In this document: positions 26,004-33,339 of the stretch, piece after piece
How the letters are laid out: each line of letters opens with the position of its first letter
Position numbering within the stretch: position 1 is the stretch's first letter
Assembly (NCBI GenBank): GCA_029203185.1
Contig: CP119310.1
Coordinates: 2,734,001-2,798,000, forward strand
Direction of reading: 5' to 3'
DNA: 64,000 nucleotides
Origin: Candidatus Chryseobacterium colombiense
GTDB taxonomy: Bacteria; Bacteroidota; Bacteroidia; Flavobacteriales; Weeksellaceae
The notes under the pieces: generated by a model
What the model saw: only the letters and a program-made list of their open reading frames with translations
Told to the model about the DNA's origin: nothing
The model's database searches: none
Position numbers and translations under genes: made by a program

Positions 26004-26598
26004 TATCGCATTAATAGGGTTTTCTATGCTTGCTTCGGCACAGATCTCTCTCGCGGGTAAAGCTAACTTAATTTTTCCGACAGGATCTCCTTCTTGGAAA
26101 AATATTAAAGGAACGGTAAATGAAGCTATAGATGGTGAAGGAAAAAATAATGTAGGTTTCAACGTAGGTCTTTCATTGAAAGCAAGCCTTCCTGCTTCAT
26201 TTTTCTTAATGCCTGAATTATACTATACGAATTTTAAAAACGAGTTTACGACAGCCAATACTACTTTTGATATCAAAAGCAGCCGTATAGACCTTCCTGT
26301 TCTTGTAGGACACAAAGTGTTGGGTGATATGTTGGGAGTTTTCGTAGGACCTGTTGCAAGTTATAACTTAAGCAAAGAAGATACTTTCAATGATTTTAAA
26401 GAAAATGCAAGGGATAATTTCACGGTAGGTTACCAATTCGGAGCTCAACTGGAAATTAAAAAACTGATTTTAAATGCTAAATATGAAGGAGCTTTCAGCA
26501 AAGACGAAAGAAAATTCATCAGCAATGTATCGGGAGAAGAAATAAGATATGACAACCGCCCTAACCTATTTATGGTAGGGGTTGGATATAAATTCTAA
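25987..26598 (+). CDS. Small outer-membrane beta-barrel protein (PF13568-like)
   Basis: A 203-residue protein with a signal peptide (MKRIFSIALIGFSMLASAQ) and alternating hydrophobic/polar strands ending in PNLFMVGVGYKF, a typical outer-membrane C-terminal aromatic. It fits the Bacteroidota outer-membrane-beta-barrel-protein families. It overlaps mlaF by 17 bases, which implies coupling with the lipid-transport pair. A role as an outer-membrane partner is possible but unproven. A convergent gene and shared hairpin follow. Confidence 0.75.
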   Translation: MKRIFSIALIGFSMLASAQISLAGKANLIFPTGSPSWKNIKGTVNEAIDGEGKNNVGFNVGLSLKASLPASFFLMPELYYTNFKNEFTTANTTFDIKSSRIDLPVLVGHKVLGDMLGVFVGPVASYNLSKEDTFNDFKENARDNFTVGYQFGAQLEIKKLILNAKYEGAFSKDERKFISNVSGEEIRYDNRPNLFMVGVGYKF

Positions 26599-26622
26599 TT
26601 CATCGAAAATAACAACTATAAA

Positions 26623-26655
26623 GAAATCCTCAGGTCATCAGATCTGAGGATTTTG
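26623..26655. terminator. Bidirectional terminator overlapping the end of the 104-residue protein gene
   Basis: The inverted repeat AAATCCTCAG / CTGAGGATTT is flanked by A and T runs and lies between convergent genes. Its right arm is the last codons of the minus-strand gene. Confidence 0.75.
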
Positions 26656-26952
26656 ATTTTGAGAACGGATTTCAGCTTCTCTTTTGGCAAGTTCGGCCGC
26701 CTGTTTTTCCAACTCTTCTTTATCTTTTTGCAATTGCTTAAATTCTTTCCTTTTTTGTTCTGCTTTTACAGCACTTCCTTTACTTAAATAACCTAATATT
26801 CCTCCAATAATTAATCCAATTCCAATACCTCCCAAAATTCCCATGATGTGAGACATTTGTAAATCATTTACAGTAAAATTAGGTGATGTTAAATAAAATA
26901 AAAGTACGGATAATGCTAACAGTATAATTCCGGTAATAGATAGGCTTTTCAT
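26638..26952 (-). CDS. Small membrane protein with C-terminal coiled coil, unknown function
   Basis: A 104-residue protein with two hydrophobic helices: residues about 7-24 (GIILLALSVLLFYLTS) and about 35-58 (glycine-rich, IMGILGGIGIGLIIGGILGYL). A charged coiled-coil tail follows, rich in Lys, Glu, Gln and Arg (KEELEKQAAELAKREAE). The Gly-zipper helix is typical of small membrane or lipid-associated proteins. It is convergent with the barrel protein and 98 bases after the M48 protease start region on the same strand. No family recognised. Confidence 0.6.
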   Translation of the reverse strand: MKSLSITGIILLALSVLLFYLTSPNFTVNDLQMSHIMGILGGIGIGLIIGGILGYLSKGSAVKAEQKRKEFKQLQKDKEELEKQAAELAKREAEIRSQNQNPQI

Positions 26953-26984
26953 AGTATTTGTGATATTATAAATGGTTAAACAAC

Positions 26985-27027
26985 TAAAAAAGTCTTACCA
27001 AATTTAATAAAATTCAATAAGACTTTA
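26985..27027 (-). terminator. Probable terminator after the M48 protease gene
   Basis: The minus strand reads AAAGTCTTA, an AT-rich stem-loop, then TAAGACTTTTTT. The outer 9-bp stem is exact. It lies 24 bases after the protease stop. Confidence 0.6.
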
Positions 27028-27050
27028 TCAAGATTAAAATTCCATATTAG

Positions 27051-27857
27051 TTATATTTTTCCACCTGCAGCTTTGTAATACTCTAAAGCTTTTGGTAAGT
27101 CCTTATTGATATCCGAAATTCTCGTCTCAGGATTCGGGTGAGTAGAAAGGAATTCAGGTTGTCTAGCTCCTGTAGAAGCCGCCTCCATTCTATTCCAGAA
27201 AGGAATCGCCTCTCTTGGGTCATAACCCGCCATTCCCATCAAATACAATCCCATTTTATCTGCTTCAGATTCCTGGTTTCTACCATATTTCAATAAAGCA
27301 ACTTGCGAACCAATAGGATAAGCTTTTTCAAAAATACTTGCCCATTGAGCATTTGAAATCGTTCCTCCCAAAATTTGTCCACCGTATTGCGCTACCATTG
27401 CCTGAGAAATTCTCTCATTTCCATGACCGGCCAATGCGTGCGAAACTTCGTGTCCCATTACTACAGCAAGACCATTATCGTTTTTGGTAATGGGTAAAAT
27501 TCCTGTATACACCGCTACTTTTCCTCCAGGCATACACCAGGCATTAAGTTCACTGCTCTGTAAAAGATTAAACTCCCAGTTATAGTTTGCTAAATCTGCG
27601 CTTCTCCCAATACTGGCATAATATCTTTCTGCAGCCGATTTAATTCTTGTTCCTACATTCACCACTCTTTTCGCATCGGCAGTTCCTGTAATTACTTTAG
27701 ATTTGCCCAATGTCGTCTTATATTCCTGTGCAGACATAGTCATAATTTCAGAATTATCTGCTATCTGCAATGAAGATCGTCCCGTAATTGGGTTTGTAGT
27801 ACAGGCTACAGCCAACATAGCAACGGCTCCTATTCCTAATAATTGTTTAATTTTCAT
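27051..27857 (-). CDS. M48-family zinc metalloprotease lipoprotein (BepA/LoiP-like)
   Basis: A 268-residue protein from ATG 27857; a TTG eight codons upstream is in frame. The signal peptide ends in AMLAVACTT, a lipobox, so it is a lipoprotein. The M48 zinc site is VMGHEVSHALAGHG (HExxH), and the third ligand is Glu in ESEADKMGL. Such proteases degrade or help mature outer-membrane proteins. It stands alone, divergent from the DUF4251 lipoprotein gene. Confidence 0.92.
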   Translation of the reverse strand: MKIKQLLGIGAVAMLAVACTTNPITGRSSLQIADNSEIMTMSAQEYKTTLGKSKVITGTADAKRVVNVGTRIKSAAERYYASIGRSADLANYNWEFNLLQSSELNAWCMPGGKVAVYTGILPITKNDNGLAVVMGHEVSHALAGHGNERISQAMVAQYGGQILGGTISNAQWASIFEKAYPIGSQVALLKYGRNQESEADKMGLYLMGMAGYDPREAIPFWNRMEAASTGARQPEFLSTHPNPETRISDINKDLPKALEYYKAAGGKI

Positions 27858-27919
27858 AGTTTCGAGTGTTAAATAATTCAACCTTTACAATTTCTATTCC
27901 AAAAAGTTTTTAGAAGGAA

Positions 27920-27927
27920 TATATTTG
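27920..27927 (+). promoter_or_regulatory. Probable -7 promoter element for the DUF4251 gene
   Basis: TATATTTG fits TAnnTTTG and lies 41 bases before the ATG at 27969. No convincing -33 element was seen. Confidence 0.5.
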
Positions 27928-27968
27928 CATACATTTTGCTATTTAAATTTAATAATTATTTTGTTATC

Positions 27969-28520
27969 ATGAAAAAGTATATTTCATTTCTTTATATTTT
28001 AGGGTTCTTGTTTATCTTCCAAAGCTGCTCTTCTCAGACAGGAATGGATTCTCAAACCGTAACAGCACTTGTTAATTCTCAAGATTTTTCATTTCATGCT
28101 GAGCGAGCAAACCCTACCAATTATGATGTCATCAATGTAATGAACTCAATGCCCAATTCTACTTCAACAAGAATACTGGATCTTACAGGGGGATATTACT
28201 CTCTTGATCTAAAAGGAGATAAATTAGAAGCGGTTTTGCCTTATTTCGGAAGATCCTTTAATCCATCTTATGGAAATAATGATAAAAATGGTTACAGATT
28301 TACCTCAAAAGATTTTACAGTAAACAAATCTCAGAATAAAAAAGGCACCTGGATTATTAGAATTAAACCGAAAGATGTAAGCAATGTAGATGAAATCGTC
28401 ATGGAAGTGTATAAGAGTGGAAAAGCCTTCACCTCAATCAGAGGGAATGACAGACAACCGATTTCCTATGACGGATATATTTCGAAAAATGAAGAACCTA
28501 AAGGAAAAGAAAAGCCTTAA
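27969..28520 (+). CDS. DUF4251-family lipoprotein
   Basis: A 183-residue protein from ATG 27969 (MKKYISFLYILGFLFIFQSC); a TTG upstream would hide the signal peptide. The signal peptide ends in a lipobox (FIFQSC). The rest matches the DUF4251 pattern: an N-terminal NSQDFSFHAERANP, a strand-rich centre with GYYSLDLKGDKLEAVLPYFG and a C-terminal GNDRQPISYDGYI. The function is unknown. Its stop codon and that of the convergent MeaB gene share the same TTAA, overlapping by 4 bases. Confidence 0.75.
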   Translation: MKKYISFLYILGFLFIFQSCSSQTGMDSQTVTALVNSQDFSFHAERANPTNYDVINVMNSMPNSTSTRILDLTGGYYSLDLKGDKLEAVLPYFGRSFNPSYGNNDKNGYRFTSKDFTVNKSQNKKGTWIIRIKPKDVSNVDEIVMEVYKSGKAFTSIRGNDRQPISYDGYISKNEEPKGKEKP

Positions 28521-29503
28521 TCCTTTTTATTAAGAAATTTCTCAACAAATAATTTTGCTTCAGTACTTGGATTGGAAACCATTGCTGAAGCATTTTTTTT
28601 ATGCTCAAAATAAGCCTCTTCTACAGAATTCTCTTTCTTCATCATTGCTAAAATATATTCCTGAACCCAATATTCAAACCGCTTTTCAGCCTGAAGAATT
28701 CTTACCTCTTCAAATCTGTGAGATTTCTTTTTAAGATCAATAAATTCATTAATCTTTTCAAAAACTTCTCCCAATCCTTCATTATTGAGTGCAGATCCTA
28801 AAAGAACCGGAACTTTCCAGTTTTTTTCTTTTGGAGGAATAAAATCTAACGCTCTTTTTAATTCCAATTTGGTATTTTTTGCTTTCTGAAGATTGTCCTG
28901 ATCCACTTTATTGATGAAAACCACATCCACCATTTCCATAATTCCTCTCTTGATCCCCTGAAGCTCGTCTCCTCCTCCTATTATTTTCAGGAATAAAAAA
29001 ACATCGGTAATATCTGCAACCAACACTTCAGATTGCCCAACTCCCACCGTTTCTATCAAAATATAATCATAACCTGCAGCTTCGCAAATCATCATCGTTT
29101 CAAAGGTTGTATTGGCAACCCCTCCCAAAAATCCGGAACTCGGAGAAGGGCGAATGAAAGCGTTTTCTTCTTTTGCCAGTTCTTCCATTCGGGTTTTATC
29201 CCCTAAAATACTTCCTTTATTGATTGCTGAGCTCGGATCGATAGCGAGAACGGCTACTTTTTTACCATTTGAAATCGCTAATCTTCCAAAATTTTCTATA
29301 AAAGTTGATTTTCCGGCACCGGGAACCCCTGTAATTCCTATCCGGGTAGAATTTCCGGTAAAAGGCATGATCTTTTTCAACAATTCTTCTGCCTGAAGCC
29401 TGTGTTCAGATTTTTTGCTTTCAACCAAGGTAATAGCTTTTGCAATCAGGCGTTTATTTCCCAATCGTATTCCTTCAACCAGCTCTTCTGTAGAAAATTT
29501 CAT
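28517..29503 (-). CDS. meaB: Methylmalonyl-CoA mutase-associated GTPase MeaB (ArgK family)
   Basis: A 328-residue G3E GTPase from ATG 29503; a TTG 12 codons upstream is in frame. Walker A is GVPGAGKSTF, followed by DPSSAINKGSILGDKTRM, the switch ETVGVGQSE and the base-specificity motif NKVD. MeaB protects and reloads cobalamin-dependent methylmalonyl-CoA mutase. The mutase is at 35943-38060, 6.4 kb away, not adjacent. It converges on the DUF4251 gene with overlapping stop codons. Confidence 0.94.
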   Translation of the reverse strand: MKFSTEELVEGIRLGNKRLIAKAITLVESKKSEHRLQAEELLKKIMPFTGNSTRIGITGVPGAGKSTFIENFGRLAISNGKKVAVLAIDPSSAINKGSILGDKTRMEELAKEENAFIRPSPSSGFLGGVANTTFETMMICEAAGYDYILIETVGVGQSEVLVADITDVFLFLKIIGGGDELQGIKRGIMEMVDVVFINKVDQDNLQKAKNTKLELKRALDFIPPKEKNWKVPVLLGSALNNEGLGEVFEKINEFIDLKKKSHRFEEVRILQAEKRFEYWVQEYILAMMKKENSVEEAYFEHKKNASAMVSNPSTEAKLFVEKFLNKKD

Positions 29504-29699
29504 CGATTCAAAAATAAGGATTAAACAGTGATGGATCAATAGTTAATTTTCTTCACCTTTTAAATTTGATAACGCCTGCATCCAATTCGACAGACAAAGC
29601 AATTACAGAAGAATATTGACCAAGTCATTATTCCAGCAGATCGTAATTTTTACTTCTTCTAAATTAACAAGCACTTCATTAATCAAAAGTGAAATTAAT

Positions 29700-29707
29700 T
29701 ACATTTG
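29700..29707 (+). promoter_or_regulatory. Probable -7 promoter element for the cytochrome pair
   Basis: TACATTTG fits TAnnTTTG exactly and lies 23 bases before the ATG at 29730. Confidence 0.5.
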
Positions 29708-29729
29708 TTAGTATTCAAAGATAATAAAT

Positions 29730-30023
29730 ATGAAAAACATCATTGCTATAGCTTCATTTGCTGCTATTTTATTAGTTTCCTGTACCTCAAAAGCACCTGT
29801 AGCTACTGCAGCTCCGGCGGTTTCCACCTCTACTCCGGAACAGATCGCGCAAGGCAAAACCATCTTCGAAAATTCTTGCGGAAGATGTCACAAATTACCG
29901 GATCCAGCCTCTCATAATTCTATACAATGGGTTGGAATTATGAATTCGATGGCTCCGAAAGCGAGACTTACGGATGAACAGCATCAGTGGGTTTACGATT
30001 ATATCGTATCTGTGAAAAAATAA
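29730..30023 (+). CDS. Small monoheme cytochrome c-like lipoprotein, first of a tandem pair
   Basis: A 97-residue protein. The signal peptide ends in LLVSCTSKA, a lipobox, so it should be lipid-anchored in the envelope. After a Pro/Ala/Thr linker, residues from about 38 (PEQIAQGKTIFENSCGRCH) hold a CxxCH heme-binding motif, and the Met in SMAPKARL could be the axial ligand. Only about 60 residues follow the linker, short for a cytochrome c domain. A paralogue follows 26 bases later. The redox partner is unknown. The chemistry is inferred from the motif. Confidence 0.75.
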   Translation: MKNIIAIASFAAILLVSCTSKAPVATAAPAVSTSTPEQIAQGKTIFENSCGRCHKLPDPASHNSIQWVGIMNSMAPKARLTDEQHQWVYDYIVSVKK

Positions 30024-30049
30024 TAATTCACATCAAACAAGATATTATT

Positions 30050-30340
30050 ATGAAAAAATTGATTTTAGGTATGATTCTTTGCTCTGCAACGATGGTAATA
30101 TCGTGCGGACCGAAAAGTGTAGCTGTAACGGGACCCAAATACACTTCATCTGAACAATTGGCTCAGGGAAAAACCATCTTCGAAAACTCGTGCAACAGGT
30201 GTCACAAATTACCAGACCCTGCAAAACATGACGATCAGGGATGGATAAAAACCTTAAGCAGAATGGCTCCGAAAGCTAAGCTAAGTGACAATCAGCATCA
30301 AATGGTTTATGATTATCTAATATCTGTAAATAAAAAATAG
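30050..30340 (+). CDS. Small monoheme cytochrome c-like lipoprotein, second of a tandem pair
   Basis: A 96-residue protein from ATG 30050 (MKKLILGMIL); an earlier in-frame start lies inside the first gene and is less likely. The signal peptide ends in VISCGPK, a lipobox. It shares with its neighbour the stretch AQGKTIFENSC, the heme motif CNRCHKLPDP, the segment RMAPKAKL and the ending VYDYLISV. The pair is a local duplication with diverged leaders but well conserved heme domains. It is followed by a bidirectional terminator whose stem overlaps its stop. Confidence 0.75.
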   Translation: MKKLILGMILCSATMVISCGPKSVAVTGPKYTSSEQLAQGKTIFENSCNRCHKLPDPAKHDDQGWIKTLSRMAPKAKLSDNQHQMVYDYLISVNKK

Positions 30341-30362
30341 GCTTCTTTTGAAGTCTATTTTT
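30332..30362. terminator. Bidirectional terminator between cytochrome and epimerase genes
   Basis: AAAATAGGCTTC / GAAGTCTATTTT with a short loop, flanked by A and T runs. It overlaps the stop codons of both convergent genes. Confidence 0.75.
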
Positions 30363-31353
30363 GTTTTAGATTTATTCCTAAACCTGGTTTCGCGGATAAA
30401 ATTATTTTTCCGTTTTCAACAAAGCTTCCAGCTGCATAGTCATTGGAAACAAGATTGGCTCCATCCAGATCAACATAATCCACCAGTCCCGTCAGGACAC
30501 AACCTGCAGAAATTCCGACTGTGGATTCTGTCATACAGCCGATCATGATTTTATAATGTAATGCACGGGCTTTTCTGATCATTTCCAAAGCAGGAGTTAA
30601 ACCTCCACATTTCATTAATTTGATATTGACGCTTTTATAATATGGAATTAATTCTTCAAGAGCATCTATGTTTTGGCAGTCTTCATCCGCCATCCAGTTT
30701 GCAAAACCTTGTTTCTTTAAAATTTTGTATTGATCAATAGGTTTGGGCTGTTCCAGATAAGAGAATTTTTTAACCTCAGCATTTTCCTGAAGCCAGATAC
30801 AGTCTTCATCGGTAAAGCTTGCGTTGGCATCTAAAGCAATATTTTGAGGTAATTGTAAAAGCTTTTCGACATGATCTTTATTTAACCCTTTACATTTTAC
30901 TTTGAATTTATTCCACTTACTCCTGTTTATTTTTTCAATTTGGTGCTCGATTTCTCCAACAGAAATAGTGATAGAACTTTCCACTAAATTTTCAGACGGA
31001 AGATTATTTAATTCAATGAAACTTTTATTTTCCAATTTTCCGAAAAGATCCCAATAGGCACAATCCAGCGCAGACAATAAAAATGGATGGATGTTTAAAT
31101 TCAATAAAAATTTAAAAAAGTTTTTTGGATGAATAATCTTCTGAGTCTCTATCTGAGGTTGAATTTCTTTTAATTTTAAAACAAAATGTTGAAGATTGAT
31201 TTGATAATAATCGATTGCAACACATTCGCCGTACCCTTTACAGTTTTGGTAAATAAGCTCTATCAATAAAGCTTCTCTTTTATTGTAATTCCCATAAGCA
31301 ATAGAGAATGTTTCTTTTAGCTGAAGTTGTTTTATATTGAATTTTATTTGCAT
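30355..31353 (-). CDS. Dipeptide epimerase (L-Ala-D/L-Glu epimerase type, enolase superfamily)
   Basis: A 332-residue enolase-superfamily protein. The N-terminal capping domain (FSIAYGNYNKREALLIEL) is followed by a TIM barrel with the catalytic Lys region KFKVKCKG, metal ligands in ALDANASF (Asp), YLEQPKP (Glu) and MADEDC (Asp), and the second catalytic Lys in VNIKLMKCGG. It probably epimerises dipeptides such as L-Ala-D-Glu from recycled peptidoglycan. It lies 5 bases after a lipoprotein gene in the run that starts with rtcB. Substrate specificity is not readable. Confidence 0.82.
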   Translation of the reverse strand: MQIKFNIKQLQLKETFSIAYGNYNKREALLIELIYQNCKGYGECVAIDYYQINLQHFVLKLKEIQPQIETQKIIHPKNFFKFLLNLNIHPFLLSALDCAYWDLFGKLENKSFIELNNLPSENLVESSITISVGEIEHQIEKINRSKWNKFKVKCKGLNKDHVEKLLQLPQNIALDANASFTDEDCIWLQENAEVKKFSYLEQPKPIDQYKILKKQGFANWMADEDCQNIDALEELIPYYKSVNIKLMKCGGLTPALEMIRKARALHYKIMIGCMTESTVGISAGCVLTGLVDYVDLDGANLVSNDYAAGSFVENGKIILSAKPGLGINLKQK

Positions 31354-31358
31354 TTTCT

Positions 31359-32003
31359 CTAGCTTATCCAGGTGTCAAAAGATCTTATAAATTTCCATTT
31401 TCCATTTATTTTCTTATAAACTGAAGTTTTTCCTGCTCCATATAAAGCTCCGCAGCTCATCGAATATTTAACGATACAAATATTTTTATCTTTGTTAAAA
31501 AATGGTACCGAAAAGGTTTTAATACATTTATCCTTATATTTCTTATTAAACGCTGTCCAGAAATTACCTGACCGTTCCGAATTCTTTCTGATTTTTTCAA
31601 GATCTTCGTCCATAATATATTCAAGCTTCGATTTCATTTTGTTCCTATCAAGTTTGAAATTTGATAATAACATTACCGAATTTCGATAATATGCAGAATC
31701 TTTTACAGCAAAAACAGAATCATAATCGAGATTTATCCCAAATGCTGGTATCGGAGGTTCATCAGAATTATTGTTAATTTGATTTAAAAAAACATCCTGC
31801 AATTTAATATTGTAAACATAATCATGTCCGAAATGATAATCCAAAAGGTCGATACTATCTTGCTTTAGGTCATCTGTAATTAACTGATTTAAAACTTCAT
31901 ATTTCAAATCCAGTGTTTCATCTTTTAGACTGACTTTTATGTTGGATTCGTTCTTTTTACACGAAATAATTAGGAATAAGAAAAGGAATATATGCTGTTT
32001 CAT
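31359..32003 (-). CDS. Hypothetical lipoprotein
   Basis: A 214-residue protein with a short signal peptide ending in LFLIISCKK, a lipobox. The rest is polar and Asp/Lys rich with no recognised domain. The C-terminal third carries two Cys (ICIVKYSMSCGALYGAG), a WKFIRSFDTW end and a VYKKINGKWKF phrase that looks like a beta-hairpin. It lies 26 bases after the TPR gene and 5 bases before the epimerase, so it may be cotranscribed. Function unknown. Confidence 0.65.
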   Translation of the reverse strand: MKQHIFLFLFLIISCKKNESNIKVSLKDETLDLKYEVLNQLITDDLKQDSIDLLDYHFGHDYVYNIKLQDVFLNQINNNSDEPPIPAFGINLDYDSVFAVKDSAYYRNSVMLLSNFKLDRNKMKSKLEYIMDEDLEKIRKNSERSGNFWTAFNKKYKDKCIKTFSVPFFNKDKNICIVKYSMSCGALYGAGKTSVYKKINGKWKFIRSFDTWIS

Positions 32004-32029
32004 CTATTAAATTTACAAAAAAAGGAGAC

Positions 32030-32545
32030 TTATTTCGTCTCCTTCTTCTTTTTAATTTTGCTTTTCTTGGACATCTTTGATTTTATAAATTTCTTACGAT
32101 CCTTTACAATATTCAAGCTATATTCGGAAAAACAATATTTTTCAGCTTCATCCAAAAATTTCAAAGCATTGGCAAAGCTTCCTCTTTTCTCCGAGAGTAA
32201 AGATCTATACATCCATAATGTTGACTTATCAATCCCTTTGATTTTTAATGAATAGGCAATCAGCTTTTCGGCTTCCTGAAAATCTTCATTGTCTAAAAGA
32301 CATTTAATATAGTATTGAGGAACATTTAAGTTCGTGATATCACATTGCATTGCTTCTTCAAAATAAAGCTTTGCTTTTTCATAATCACACAACATTTCAC
32401 TGTAAATTCGTCCCATTAAACATAAACTATCGGCATCTTCCGGATCATAGGACAGTGCATAATTCAAAGCTTCCAGACAATCTGGAAGACTGTACGGATA
32501 ATTGTCCAAGGCATCAAAGTAATATTTATTTTTAGTTAAGGTCAT
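32030..32545 (-). CDS. TPR-repeat protein overlapping prfH
   Basis: A 171-residue protein starting MTLTKNKYYFDALDNYPY. It has about three helical repeats of TPR type (ALNYALSYDPEDADSLCLMG, EKAKLYFEEAMQCDITN, ALKFLDEAEKYCF) and a very basic C-terminal tail (SKMSKKSKIKKKKETK) that could contact nucleic acid. The start lies 14 bases inside the end of prfH, so translation is likely coupled and the product may work with PrfH or RtcB. No known rescue factor has exactly this layout to my knowledge. The role is inferred from position. Confidence 0.7.
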   Translation of the reverse strand: MTLTKNKYYFDALDNYPYSLPDCLEALNYALSYDPEDADSLCLMGRIYSEMLCDYEKAKLYFEEAMQCDITNLNVPQYYIKCLLDNEDFQEAEKLIAYSLKIKGIDKSTLWMYRSLLSEKRGSFANALKFLDEAEKYCFSEYSLNIVKDRKKFIKSKMSKKSKIKKKKETK

Positions 32546-33230
32546 TTCTGTAGTTTTTTAATTCGTTTTTCAGTTGATTTCTCTGTTTTTTGAAAGTTTT
32601 TTCCTGATAATTCTTTTTAAAGTCCGTTCCGGAAAACGTACGGGTTGGGTTTCCTCTCTGAATGTTCAGATGATTATTCCACGTTTCCTGCATTCTTTTC
32701 TGAAGCTGAATAATATTCTGTTCCAAGACCTTTTCCTTTAATCTCGCAATCGAAAGTTTTTTATTTTCCAATTGAGAGCGTGAATCCTGCACGAAAACAC
32801 TTTGCCCTGTCGGAATATGCGTCGCACGAACGGCTGTATTCACTTTATTCACGTTTTGTCCGCCACTTCCCTGACTTCTCGTTGTCTGAAACTGAATATC
32901 TTTTTCATGAAAATGGATTTCTTCCAACCCTTCCAATTCAAAAATTCCGATATACCAGTTGCTTCTTTTATGCAGTTTCCGGAAGGTGCTTTTCCCTGTC
33001 CAGCAAATGCTACCTAACCATATTTTTAAAAAATCATTTAAATCTTTTGCTTTTAAAAGTATGGTCGCTGATTTCAAGGTCAGGTTTTCATCACCATTTT
33101 CCCGGTGAATGATTTCGTAATCTATATTATTTTTTTTTGCTTCCTCAAGGAACACCTTCAGAATCTTTGCAACTACCCATTGGCATTCTAAAGGCCCTCT
33201 TCCTGAGGTTATCTGTATTAATTTTTCCAT
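32532..33230 (-). CDS. prfH: Peptide chain release factor homologue PrfH
   Basis: A 232-residue class I release-factor homologue, much shorter than RF1 (361 residues, encoded at 41082). It starts MEKLIQITSGRGPLECQWVV, lacks the N-terminal domain 1 of RF1/RF2, and has no RF1-type PxT codon-recognition element that I can see. The catalytic domain is intact: RSQGSGGQNVNKVNTAVRAT with the GGQ that triggers peptidyl-tRNA hydrolysis, then VQDSRSQLENKKLS. PrfH genes pair with rtcB, as here (rtcB is 109 bases upstream, same strand). Published work links the pair to repair and rescue of ribosomes with cleaved 16S rRNA. It overlaps a TPR gene by 14 bases. Confidence 0.92.
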   Translation of the reverse strand: MEKLIQITSGRGPLECQWVVAKILKVFLEEAKKNNIDYEIIHRENGDENLTLKSATILLKAKDLNDFLKIWLGSICWTGKSTFRKLHKRSNWYIGIFELEGLEEIHFHEKDIQFQTTRSQGSGGQNVNKVNTAVRATHIPTGQSVFVQDSRSQLENKKLSIARLKEKVLEQNIIQLQKRMQETWNNHLNIQRGNPTRTFSGTDFKKNYQEKTFKKQRNQLKNELKNYRNDLN

Positions 33231-33247
33231 TGTTTTTAATTTGTTTT

Positions 33248-33322
33248 GTCATTCTGACGAAGGAAGAATCTCTTTTTCATCTTTGAGATTCTTCACTTCG
33301 CTTTGCTACGTTCAGAATGACA
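33248..33322 (+). repeat. Dispersed inverted-repeat element, copy A (inside the rtcB-prfH spacer)
   Basis: A 75-base element beginning GTCATTCTGACGAAGGAAG and ending ACGTTCAGAATGACA. The ends are inverted (GTCATTCTGA / TCAGAATGAC), and internal AAGAATCTC / GAGATTCTT arms also pair, so the whole folds as a long hairpin. Three other copies are in this window (34826, 54567, 57980). It lies 17 bases after the rtcB stop and 17 bases before the prfH start. Confidence 0.85.
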
Positions 33323-33339
33323 GTGCAGCACTTCTACTT

